A stretch of 64,000 nucleotides of DNA from Flavobacteriales bacterium (GTDB lineage: Bacteria > Bacteroidota > Bacteroidia > Flavobacteriales_E > Vicingaceae): assembly GCA_018608405.1 (NCBI GenBank), contig JABAZP010000038.1, positions 21,338 to 85,337 on the forward strand. The letters are read 5' to 3'. Positions 38,513-45,499 of the stretch are shown piece by piece. The position numbers and the translations under genes are program-made. Position 1 is the first letter of the stretch, and each line of letters begins with the position of its first letter. Under the pieces are notes generated by a model. That model was not told the origin of the DNA and searched no databases. It saw nothing but the letters and a program-made list of their open reading frames with translations.

Positions 38513-38546
38513 AAAAAGCCCTGCCTTATCAGAGGCAGGGCTTTTA
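38513..38546 (-). terminator. Intrinsic terminator after the HU gene
   Basis: AAAAGCCCTGCCT and AGGCAGGGCTTTT are perfect complements with a 6-nt loop; on the minus strand a T run follows. It lies 17 nt after the HU stop. Confidence 0.9.
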
Positions 38547-38562
38547 AATAAAGAAATATCTC

Positions 38563-38835
38563 TTATTTAACGTGATCAGAAAGCTCGCTTCCTGCCTTAA
38601 ACTTTACTACATTTTTTGCAGCGATGTTAATTTCTTTCCCAGTTTGTGGGTTTCTTCCTTTTCTAGCAGCTCTTTCAGAAACTGAAAAAGTTCCGAATCC
38701 AACTAAAGCAACCTTGTCTTTCTTGCTTAATGCTTTTCCAGTTACTGATAAAAATGATTCCAATGCTCTTTTAGCGTCAGCTTTTGATAAGTTAGCACCT
38801 TCAGCCATTGCGTCTACTAATTCTGATTTGTTCAT
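38563..38835 (-). CDS. hup: HU family DNA-binding protein
   Basis: A 90-aa nucleoid protein of the HU/IHF family: MNKSELVDAMAEGANLSKAD, ALVGFGTFSVSERAARKGRN, PQTGKEINIAAKNVVKFKAG and a short C-terminal helix. The length and the 'RNPQTG' arm tip are typical of HU. It coats and bends DNA without strict sequence preference. It is a single-gene unit with one of the cleanest promoters in the window and its own terminator. Confidence 0.97.
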   Translation of the reverse strand: MNKSELVDAMAEGANLSKADAKRALESFLSVTGKALSKKDKVALVGFGTFSVSERAARKGRNPQTGKEINIAAKNVVKFKAGSELSDHVK

Positions 38836-38887
38836 GTTATAAATTTTTTAGTAAATAAATTTGATTAATACTTCGATGAAGCGCTTA

Positions 38888-38918
38888 CAAATATAGACTA
38901 AAACCCATGCCGTACAAG
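38888..38918 (-). promoter_or_regulatory. Consensus Bacteroidota promoter of the HU gene
   Basis: Minus strand: CTTG (-33), exactly 19 bp, then TATATTTG, an exact TAnnTTTG -7 box. The leader before the HU ATG would be about 45 nt. Confidence 0.7.
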
Positions 38919-39172
38919 GTTTTCCTCTGAAAACCCTTGATTTTGTTGAAAAGTATGGCTATTTGTTAATAAAGTCGGTGGTTATTGGGCTTGAAAGTAC
39001 TGCGGTTGTAGGATTATGGTAATAAATTGAACTAACTTAGGTTCTATGAAATATGAAATTTGACTTTCACACTGCTTTTTAAGTTGATAAAATAAAGAAA
39101 TAGTGCTGTAATTGCTTTCTTTATTCACTGTTAGGTCATGAGTCAAGGTATAAGGTAGGTGGATTGAAAATT
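38919..39172. other. Gene-free stretch with one inverted repeat
   Basis: No open frame of note is seen. AATAAAGAAA (39091-39100) and TTTCTTTATT (39116-39125) form a perfect 10-bp inverted repeat with a 15-nt loop. It lies about 50 nt past the nhaB stop on the minus strand and could be that gene's weak terminator. Confidence 0.4.
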
Positions 39173-40223
39173 TTAAAGGAAATAAATCACTCCTAATAAC
39201 CCGGCTAATCCTAAAACAATAGTATAAGGAAATGCCATTTTGACCATCTTGACATAAGATAAACCAATTAATGGCGCTACAGAGGAGGTTAACAAGAAAA
39301 GAAAAGCTGCTTGCCCATTAGGAGTAGCCACACTTGGTAAATTTGTTCCTGTGTTGATAGCGATTGCTAATTTTTCAAAATGAGCTCTGTCAATTGCGCC
39401 ACTTTGAAATGCCTTGTCAACTTCTCCTATATAAATAGTCGCAACAAAAACGTTATCACTAATCGCAGATAGGAAGCCATTCGCCGCGCAGAATAAACTT
39501 GGTTGTTGTTGTAAGTCTTGCAGTAGTACCCATTCTATAATAGGGGAGAATAGATGCTGATCGTGGATCATGGCAACAATTACAAAAAACACAACTAGTA
39601 AACCTGTGAATGGCAGCGCCTCTTCAAATGCATGGCCTAAAGCATGTTCATCTGTTATTCCTATAAATGCAGTTTGAAATATAATTAAACCTAAACCAAT
39701 AAATCCTACAGGAGCTATATGCAAGGCGAGACTAATAATTAATAAAATCGCAGAAACCCCTTGTATCCATAAGGCATATTTTTCCTTAGACTTCCTTTCT
39801 GCATCCTCCCCATCGATGTACGCTTTTATTATTTGTCTAGCGACATTTGGAAGTTTAGTCCCAAAGCCAAACCATCCAGTTAACTCTAGAACCACAGTAG
39901 TTAATAGACCACAAAAAAATACAGGTATAGTAATTGGAGCCATCTGAAAGAAAAATGCTGCAAAATCCCACCCCATGCGTTCGCCAATTAGTAAGTTTTG
40001 TGGTTCACCAACAATAGTGCAGACTCCGCCTAGAGCAGTTCCAACGGCTCCATGCATCATTAAACTTCTCAAAAAAACCTCTAAACTGAGCAAGCGTTTC
40101 TCCGCTAAGTTCATCCTTATCTAAAATCTCATTTTCATTGTAATCCTCTACACCTGAATGTATTTTATGGTATACAGCGTAAAAACCAACTGATACACTA
40201 ATCAACACGGCCATTACCGTTAG
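39173..40223 (-). pseudogene. nhaB: NhaB-like Na+/H+ antiporter, 5'-truncated and frameshifted
   Basis: The frame matches the C-terminal two thirds of NhaB (family length about 510-530 aa): LTVMAVLISVSVGFYAVYHK, GTALGGVCTIVGEPQNLLIG, GITDEHALGHAFEEALPFTG, FLSAISDNVFVATIYIGE and NTGTNLPSVATPNGQAAFLF. Two lesions are visible. First, homology stops abruptly at 40223, leaving about 160 N-terminal residues absent and COG0523-family sequence on the other strand instead. Second, a run of seven T on the coding strand (40071-40077) shifts the frame; with six T it reads GFLRSLMMHG, as in known NhaB. As it stands it cannot encode a working antiporter. Confidence 0.9.
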
Positions 40224-41113
40224 CACAAACATTTAGTTTTGCTGATGAAGAGAACGACATTGACTTATCTAAATGGAGTTATGTGGATACTATGGTTTCT
40301 GTAGTAGATGCTTTTAATTTCTTTAAAGATTTTGGAAGCCCTGAACGATTAATGGATCGAGAACTGACAGATATAGAAGACGATTATCGAACCATTGTCA
40401 ATTTATTGACGGATCAAATTGAGTTTGCCAATGTGATATTGATTAATAAATCAGATTTAGTGAGTAAAGATGATTTGGGTTTTTTGGAGGCAACACTTAA
40501 AAAGCTGAATCCATCTGCTCAACTTGTTTCTACAAGTTTTGGAAAAATTAAGCCTAAGAGGATCTTAAATACTGGGCTATTTAATTTTGAAGAGGCAGAG
40601 CAAAGTGCAGGTTGGCAAGAAGAATTGAATAAGGAAGAACACACTCCTGAAAGCGAAGAATATCGAATTGGTTCTTTTGTTTTTCGAAGTCAGAAACCAT
40701 TTCATCCCGAACGATTTTCCGAATATGTTCAGCAAAAATTTCCTTCCTCTGTAATTCGAAGTAAGGGTTTGTTTTGGTTGGCTTCACGTCCTGAACAAGC
40801 TATGGTTTGGGGACAAGCAGGAGGTTCTTTACGAACTGATAGTGCCGGGGTATGGTGGTGTAGTATGTCTTTTGATCGCAGAGCTCAATACGTTTCCTTC
40901 TTGGACAATCAAAAATCAATTGAAGCTGATTGGGATAAAACTTTCGGTGATCGTAAAAATGAAATTGTTTTTATCGGGCAAGCAATGAATGAGACAAGGA
41001 TCAGAAAAGAATTGAATCACTGTTTGTTAACAGAAGATGAATTAGTCACAGTTAATTGGCAGGAAGGATACCAAGATGAATGGCCGGTAGAACGAGCTTA
41101 TGCAATTGAATAA
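40211..41113 (+). pseudogene. COG0523/CobW-family GTPase, N-terminus missing
   Basis: An open frame of 301 codons starting mid-protein: PLPLAQTFSFADEENDIDLS, VDTMVSVVDAFNFFKDFGSP, FANVILINKSDLVSKDDL (the NKxD guanine motif), then the C-terminal CobW domain (IGSFVFRSQKPFHPERFSEY, WWCSMSFDRRAQYVSFLDNQ, EIVFIGQAMNETRIRKELNH). The Walker A (GxLGxGKT) and CxCC metal motif, which should lie in the missing 110 or so residues, are absent. An internal ATG at 40283 could be used, but the product would lack the P-loop. Family members are metallochaperone GTPases, often for zinc. The frame begins exactly where the truncated nhaB ends. Confidence 0.88.
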
Positions 41114-41174
41114 AACGTTGACTTATAAATTCAGACTAGGTTAGACTTTCTTCAAATTTCTCCGGTACAACCTT

Positions 41175-41341
41175 GATTTTAGAGCAAGAGAATCAACATT
41201 TCGTAACGTAAGTTCGTTACGCAAACTGAAAAACGCTTGTTTTTAAATGAATTGTACAAAAAATCAAAACGAAAATCCTCTATTGATGAGACTTTTACAT
41301 GTAGCGAGGAGCGGAATCAAACCTCAGGCTTATGAATCAGA
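41175..41341 (+). repeat. Degenerate tRNA 3'-half plus flank, direct-repeat copy 1
   Basis: This segment aligns in direct orientation with 45064-45240. The right part (41300-41341) is a mutated 3' half of the CAT-anticodon tRNA: TGTAGCGAGGAGCGGAATC is intact, 7 nt of the T-stem region are deleted, and the anticodon region TTATGAATC is kept. The left part keeps a decayed terminator hairpin (AAAATCCTC...GAGACTTTT) and the flank CGTAACGTAAGTTCGTTACG. The 5' half of the tRNA is absent, so it is not a functional tRNA. Confidence 0.8.
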
Positions 41342-41394
41342 TAGTTATTCTTTGAGTATTTTCCTATTCCATATTCTGAGAATGGAGTAATGAG

Positions 41395-41850
41395 TCATTT
41401 TAATATAACTTTCATTTCTTCTTGACTCACCAAAGCACTTTTTCTATAGATAGGCTCTAATCGTTCGTTCAACAAAACAGTTGTTGGAAGCTCTAATTTG
41501 CCATTAGAATTTCCCAAATAAGTAGCCAACTGATGAAATCCCCCTTCCTGATCGTAGGAATATTCTCTACCAAAAAAGCGAACGGTTTTCTTACTTTCAG
41601 CATTTAGCTTAATCGTGTAATAACCTTGATTAAGCTTAGCAATAATTAAAGAATCTTTAAAGGTGGTATTTTCTTGCATTTTACAGAATTTGCACCAATC
41701 TGCATGAATGAAAATTAGAATAGGTTTCTGTTCTTCTTTAAAATGAATGTTTAATTCATCAAACGAGAGCCAAGAAATTGTAGTTTCCTGAGCAGATGTA
41801 TCTAAAGCAACAAACAGATAAAGTAAGATGATTAGAAAGCGGAGTTTCAT
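41395..41850 (-). CDS. Secreted thioredoxin-fold protein
   Basis: A 151-aa protein with a signal peptide (MKLRFLIILLYLFVALDTSA) and a thioredoxin fold: ISWLSFDELNIHFKEEQKPI, LIFIHADWCKFCKMQENTTF with the redox CxxC (WCKFC), YYTIKLNAESKKTVRFFG, and the cis-Pro segment ELPTTVLLN. It resembles the DsbD-gamma-like or 'thioredoxin family' proteins next to TonB receptors. The 1-nt gap to the receptor gene upstream means one transcript; it may keep receptor or ligand thiols reduced in the periplasm. Confidence 0.9.
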   Translation of the reverse strand: MKLRFLIILLYLFVALDTSAQETTISWLSFDELNIHFKEEQKPILIFIHADWCKFCKMQENTTFKDSLIIAKLNQGYYTIKLNAESKKTVRFFGREYSYDQEGGFHQLATYLGNSNGKLELPTTVLLNERLEPIYRKSALVSQEEMKVILK

Positions 41851-41851
41851 C

Positions 41852-44137
41852 TTATTTTAAAGTATATTTTAAACCAACAAACCCTCGAATACCTAAATTA
41901 GCAGCATATACATAAGTAGGGTCAAAGGTTAAAGCATTGGGATTATTTTCGGTCGCTATTACTTCACCCTCAGCGTTAAATTGAACGTTCTCATCAAAAG
42001 GGTCAAAAGAGCGGGCAATACTATTAGAAGCAGGAGTAAAATTCAATATGTTCTTAACTCCACCATATATTTCCCATTGCTTGTTAATTGATTTAGTGAT
42101 TTGAATATTCTGTATGCTAAACCATGGAGAATATTCCGAACGATCATCCAATTCTCCCAACAAAGGCAGACGCATTGGACTATATATATTCCCTGTATAG
42201 TTTAGTTTCAAATTCCACGGTAAAATGGTGTATTCAATGTTCCAGACTGCCGTGAAACGTTCGGTTAATAATTGTCTCACTTCTTCACCCTCTTCATCAA
42301 TGGTAACATCCATAAGGGTTGCTCCCCCCATTAGTTTTAGTCCGTTGGGAAGTGTTAAGTCTACATTCAATGAAACTCCTTTCGATTCAGCTGAACCATT
42401 TAGATTATCATAAATGATCTGATTTGGGTTCGTTTCGTAATCAGGAACAATACGGTTGTTGAAGTATGTGTAAAATACAGAACCATCCAAACCAAGGTAG
42501 GTTTCATCTTTTAAATAAATTCTTTTCACCACATTCAAATTAATATTTCTTGAGGTTTCAGGATTTAACTCACCTGCAAAAACGACTTCTCTAGAACCTG
42601 TCAAAGCAGCATGATCTTCTGTGAAAACATTCGCTACACGGAAACCATTTCCCAAACTTAAACGAACCACCGTTTTATTCCCTTCTGTGTTCCATTTATA
42701 ATTGATCCGTGGGGAAAAAATGTTACCATGAACGCTATTGTAGTCATATCTTACTCCTAATAACAAGGTATTAAATTCATTTAAACTAACTTGATCTTGC
42801 ACAAAAACTCCTGGTAAGTGCGTTTCCTGAGCTTTATTCCTTAGGCTATCAAAATTTAAAGTGGCGGGTGTATTGTCATCGTAATACGTATAGCGATAAG
42901 CTGCTCCGACTAAAAAATCATGAGATGTAAATAATTCTTTATTCCATGTTAACTGACTAAATCCAATCCGTTGGTTTGCCTTGTAAATGGTATTTCCATA
43001 GACTGAATTTTGATTGTGACCATTGGCACTAAATTGTAAATTGAACTTCTCTTTTGTTGGTAATTGGTAATTTCCAAATAACTCCCATCGACTGGTGTAA
43101 ATGCTTTCGCCGTAGACGGAATCACCTCCTCTAAACTCTGGATTCCAACTCACATCTCCTCCCCAACGATCTTCGTAAACGTATCGACTTCCAATATTGA
43201 ATTCTCTGTTATTTTTTCTATTGAATGAAATTTTATTGAAAAGTGAAATTCTATCTTGTAGCGTGATGTCGGTAAAACCATCGTTGTTATTATCAATAAT
43301 ATTCTCATAATTGAAGTAGTTTAATCCCACTAATGCGTTAACCTTTTTGCTGATTTTATATTTTGCTCCTATATCAGCGTTTACTTCTCCCCAAGAGGTA
43401 GTATAAGCATCAGTAGAAAAAAGCGGAGCATTCAATGGCTTTTTCGTAATCACATTTATTAAACCTCCTACTGCTTCTGAACCATATAAGGTGGAAGCAG
43501 GCCCTTTTACAATCTCAACCCTTTCAATCAATGAGGCTGGAATGCCTGTTAAACCATAAACGGTTGATAATCCACTAACGATAGGCATCCCATCTATTAA
43601 TACCATGGTGTAGGGTCCTTCTAAACCATTAATATGAATATCTCCCGTATTGCAAACACTACAATTTAACTGGGGACGAACACCATTTACATTCTGAATA
43701 GATTCAAAAATAGAAGCCGACTTATTGTTCTCAAAATACTTCGCAGAATAAACTTCTACAGGAACAGGACTATTCAGTTTCGACATTTCCTTCATGGTTC
43801 CTGTTATCACTACATCGTTCATCATATTGGTTTCTTCTTCGAGTAGAAAATCTAAGGTGTAAGTCTTATTTTCTTTGAACAAGATCTTTTTATATTCCTT
43901 CTTAAATCCAATAAAAGTAGCTACAATTGTTTTTTCTCCCATAGGAATATTCTTTAAAGTGAACGTTCCATTTTCAGCAGTAGTAGTTCCAATGCTCGTT
44001 CCTTTTATATAAACGTTTACAAATTGAGCATTCTGATTGTTTTGAAGTTTTACTGTTCCACTTAAGGTAGCTGTTTGTGCTAAAAGAGTTATAGAAGATA
44101 GTAAAAGTGCAATAGGGAGAAATATTATTTTGATCAT
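41852..44137 (-). CDS. TonB-dependent receptor, probable metal or metal-chelate uptake
   Basis: A 761-aa outer-membrane receptor: signal peptide, CarboxypepD-reg-like domain (LSGTVKLQNNQNAQFVNVYI, residues about 22-110), plug (DVVITGTMKEMSKLNSPVPV, GPYTMVLIDGMPIVSG, ERVEIVKGPASTLYGSEAVG), then a 22-strand barrel ending in an aromatic-rich strand (LGIRGFVGLKYTLK). The plug contains CSVCNTGD, a CxxC unusual at this site; the co-transcribed thioredoxin may act on it. A divergent DtxR/MntR-like gene and an operator palindrome inside its promoter suggest repression by metal. The ligand is not known. Confidence 0.92.
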   Translation of the reverse strand: MIKIIFLPIALLLSSITLLAQTATLSGTVKLQNNQNAQFVNVYIKGTSIGTTTAENGTFTLKNIPMGEKTIVATFIGFKKEYKKILFKENKTYTLDFLLEEETNMMNDVVITGTMKEMSKLNSPVPVEVYSAKYFENNKSASIFESIQNVNGVRPQLNCSVCNTGDIHINGLEGPYTMVLIDGMPIVSGLSTVYGLTGIPASLIERVEIVKGPASTLYGSEAVGGLINVITKKPLNAPLFSTDAYTTSWGEVNADIGAKYKISKKVNALVGLNYFNYENIIDNNNDGFTDITLQDRISLFNKISFNRKNNREFNIGSRYVYEDRWGGDVSWNPEFRGGDSVYGESIYTSRWELFGNYQLPTKEKFNLQFSANGHNQNSVYGNTIYKANQRIGFSQLTWNKELFTSHDFLVGAAYRYTYYDDNTPATLNFDSLRNKAQETHLPGVFVQDQVSLNEFNTLLLGVRYDYNSVHGNIFSPRINYKWNTEGNKTVVRLSLGNGFRVANVFTEDHAALTGSREVVFAGELNPETSRNINLNVVKRIYLKDETYLGLDGSVFYTYFNNRIVPDYETNPNQIIYDNLNGSAESKGVSLNVDLTLPNGLKLMGGATLMDVTIDEEGEEVRQLLTERFTAVWNIEYTILPWNLKLNYTGNIYSPMRLPLLGELDDRSEYSPWFSIQNIQITKSINKQWEIYGGVKNILNFTPASNSIARSFDPFDENVQFNAEGEVIATENNPNALTFDPTYVYAANLGIRGFVGLKYTLK

Positions 44138-44146
44138 CTATGCTAA

Positions 44147-44219
44147 ATTTTTAGATTAGCAAATGTAAATTATTTAGATTGATCTAAATATAAGATTTAG
44201 AAAAATTTAAATAAATTTG
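44147..44219. promoter_or_regulatory. Divergent promoter with DtxR-type operator
   Basis: The gap between the receptor and regulator genes contains TATTTAGATTGATCTAAATA (44171-44190), a perfect 9-bp-arm palindrome with a 2-bp centre, of the AT-rich TTAG...CTAA form used by DtxR/MntR repressors. A related half-site, TTTTTAGATTAG, lies at 44147-44158. On the minus strand an exact -7 box TACATTTG (44160-44167) places the palindrome in the -33/-7 spacer of the receptor promoter. On the plus strand TAAATTTG (44212-44219) is an exact -7 box for the regulator. Binding there would block the receptor promoter and may also affect the regulator's own. Confidence 0.65.
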
Positions 44220-44235
44220 AGACAAATATATATTC

Positions 44236-44898
44236 ATGGCTTCTAACACCATTGAGAACTACTTAAAGGCAATTTATTCTTTACAGCAAAAACAAGAAAA
44301 AGTTAACATTACTGATGTAAGTAAGCATTTAGAAGTCAGTGCTGCTACTGTTAATAATATGATGCAGAAGTTAAAGAAAATGAAATGGGTGAAACAAGAG
44401 AAATACCAACCAGTTACTTTAACTGTAGAGGGAGAAAAACGTGCAGCAATGATTATTCGAAAACATCGCATTGCTGAAATGTATTTGACAGAAAAAATGG
44501 GCTTAGGTTGGGAAAATGTACATAGTATAGCGGAAGAAATGGAACATATTGATTCTTCAATATTATTTGATCGTATGGATGAGTTATTGGATTACCCTAA
44601 ATACGATCCTCATGGTTCACCCATTCCCAACAAGGATGGGAAAATAGTCAAGATGAATTTCCATTTATTGTCTCAAGCAGAAACTGGAAGTTTGGTGCAA
44701 TTGGTTGGTGTAGAAGATAGCTCTAAAGAATTATTGGAATTTTTGAATCAAAAAATGATTCGTTTAGGAACTGAAATGAAGGTGTTGGAAATCGCTTCTT
44801 TTGACAAAAGTCTCTTGCTTGAAATGGAAGAGAAGGATACACTTGTTCTCAGTTCTAAAGTTTGTAATGCTCTTCGAGTAATAGAAGTGGAGAAGTAA
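44236..44898 (+). CDS. DtxR/MntR-family metal-dependent repressor
   Basis: A 220-aa regulator. The N-terminal winged helix starts TIENYLKAIYSLQQKQEKVN, with recognition helix SAATVNNMMQKLKKM. The dimerisation and metal domain has RKHRIAEMYLTEKMGL and HSIAEEMEHIDSS. The E-x-x-E-H pattern is like MntR (Glu where DtxR has Cys102), yet the N-terminal ligand positions are Asn8 and Lys11 instead of MntR's Asp and Glu, so metal preference cannot be read off. The C-terminal 75 residues form an SH3/FeoA-like domain (FHLLSQAETGSLVQLVGVED), as in full-length DtxR/IdeR. It is divergent from the receptor across a shared operator. Confidence 0.92.
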   Translation: MASNTIENYLKAIYSLQQKQEKVNITDVSKHLEVSAATVNNMMQKLKKMKWVKQEKYQPVTLTVEGEKRAAMIIRKHRIAEMYLTEKMGLGWENVHSIAEEMEHIDSSILFDRMDELLDYPKYDPHGSPIPNKDGKIVKMNFHLLSQAETGSLVQLVGVEDSSKELLEFLNQKMIRLGTEMKVLEIASFDKSLLLEMEEKDTLVLSSKVCNALRVIEVEK

Positions 44899-44966
44899 TA
44901 TATTGATTACTTTTTAGAGCCTTGACATTGTGGGATTTCTGTTGTTTGATTGAAGTAGATATTCTA

Positions 44967-44999
44967 ACCGACCTCCGGATTTGATACCCGGAGGTCGGT
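44967..44999. repeat. 12-bp inverted repeat built from tRNA sequence
   Basis: ACCGACCTCCGG and CCGGAGGTCGGT are perfect complements around a 9-nt loop. The left arm repeats the 3'-side tRNA segment CCGACCTCCGG found at 45216-45226; the right arm is its complement. It lies about 70 bp after the dtxR-like stop and has no T run, so it is a poor intrinsic terminator. The match to the tRNA is too long to dismiss. Confidence 0.6.
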
Positions 45000-45063
45000 A
45001 GAATGTGCTAAGAAATAAAAATCTATATACCTCATTATTAGCGTATTGAGCTTCATCAAAGTA

Positions 45064-45240
45064 GATTCTAGAACACGAAAAATGAAGTTTCGTAGCGTAA
45101 GTTCGTAGCGTAAACCGAAAAAGCTTGCTTTTAGAAGACCTATAGAAGGGGTAAGAAACGACAAAAGCCCCTATTTACGGGGCTTTTAAGTGTAGCGAGG
45201 AGCGGAATCGAACCGCCGACCTCCGGGTTATGAATCCGAC
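45064..45240 (+). repeat. Direct-repeat copy 2, overlapping the intact tRNA 3' half
   Basis: This is the intact counterpart of 41175-41341: the flank with TTTCGTAGCGTAAGTTCGTA, the tRNA terminator and the tRNA from the 3' end to just past the anticodon. The two copies lie 3.9 kb apart in the same orientation and bracket the thioredoxin/receptor/repressor genes. Confidence 0.75.
45163..45187 (-). terminator. Terminator of the tRNA gene
   Basis: AAAAGCCCC pairs with GGGGCTTTT (9 bp, 7-nt loop) just downstream of the tRNA 3' end on the minus strand. The following T run is short. A decayed version is present in the other repeat copy. Confidence 0.65.
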
Positions 45241-45266
45241 GCTCTAACCAGCTGAGCTACCTCGCC
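45193..45266 (-). tRNA. tRNA with CAT anticodon (probably tRNA-Met)
   Basis: Minus strand, 74 nt. The acceptor GGCGAGG pairs with CCTCGCT (one G-U), followed by A73. D-arm: GTAGCTCAGCTGGTTAGAGC. Anticodon stem-loop: CGGATTCATAACCCG with anticodon CAT. T-arm: GCGGTTCGATTCCGC. CCA is not encoded. It lacks the initiator hallmark of three G-C pairs in the anticodon stem, so it is an elongator tRNA-Met or, less likely, the tRNA-Ile(CAT) whose C34 is modified to lysidine. Its 3' half is duplicated 3.9 kb away. Confidence 0.95.
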
Positions 45267-45440
45267 AAAATTTCGGACGGCAAATATACCATTTGCTGTA
45301 AAAAGCACAATGCATCTTTAAATAAAAAATAGAGAAAATTTACGTGTGATTAAAAGCTCGATAACTAACCCAATAACGAGTTTCAGAAAATAACATATTT
45401 GTGCGTTACAATATGGATAAATTCAAACACATTGGGCTCT

Positions 45441-45456
45441 TGTAACTTTTGTTACA
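45441..45456. promoter_or_regulatory. Crp/Fnr-like palindrome upstream of the sqr-like gene
   Basis: TGTAACTTTTGTTACA is a perfect 6-4-6 palindrome 43 bp before the ATG. The spacing resembles FNR-type sites (TTGAT-N4-ATCAA), and the outer TGTnAC words recall Crp-family half-sites. It would suit redox or respiratory control of a sulfide-oxidising flavoprotein. No regulator gene is adjacent. Confidence 0.45.
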
Positions 45457-45499
45457 CTAGTATTTATTGTTAATTGTGAACTTGCATAAAAATATAGAT

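Noticed and set aside
40005..40232. Separate small protein in front of nhaB
   Set aside because: Its first 50 codons are NhaB sequence (LTVMAVLISVSVGFYAVYHK); the rest is frame-shifted NhaB, so it is part of the same broken gene.
41300..41341. Second tRNA gene
   Set aside because: Only the 3' half is recognisable, with a 7-nt deletion and no 5' acceptor or D-arm, so it cannot fold as a tRNA.
44964..45164. 66-codon minus-strand gene downstream of the tRNA
   Set aside because: No ATG start, and it overlaps the tRNA terminator and the repeat flank. I treat it as part of the repeat, with the protein-like reading noted as a finding.
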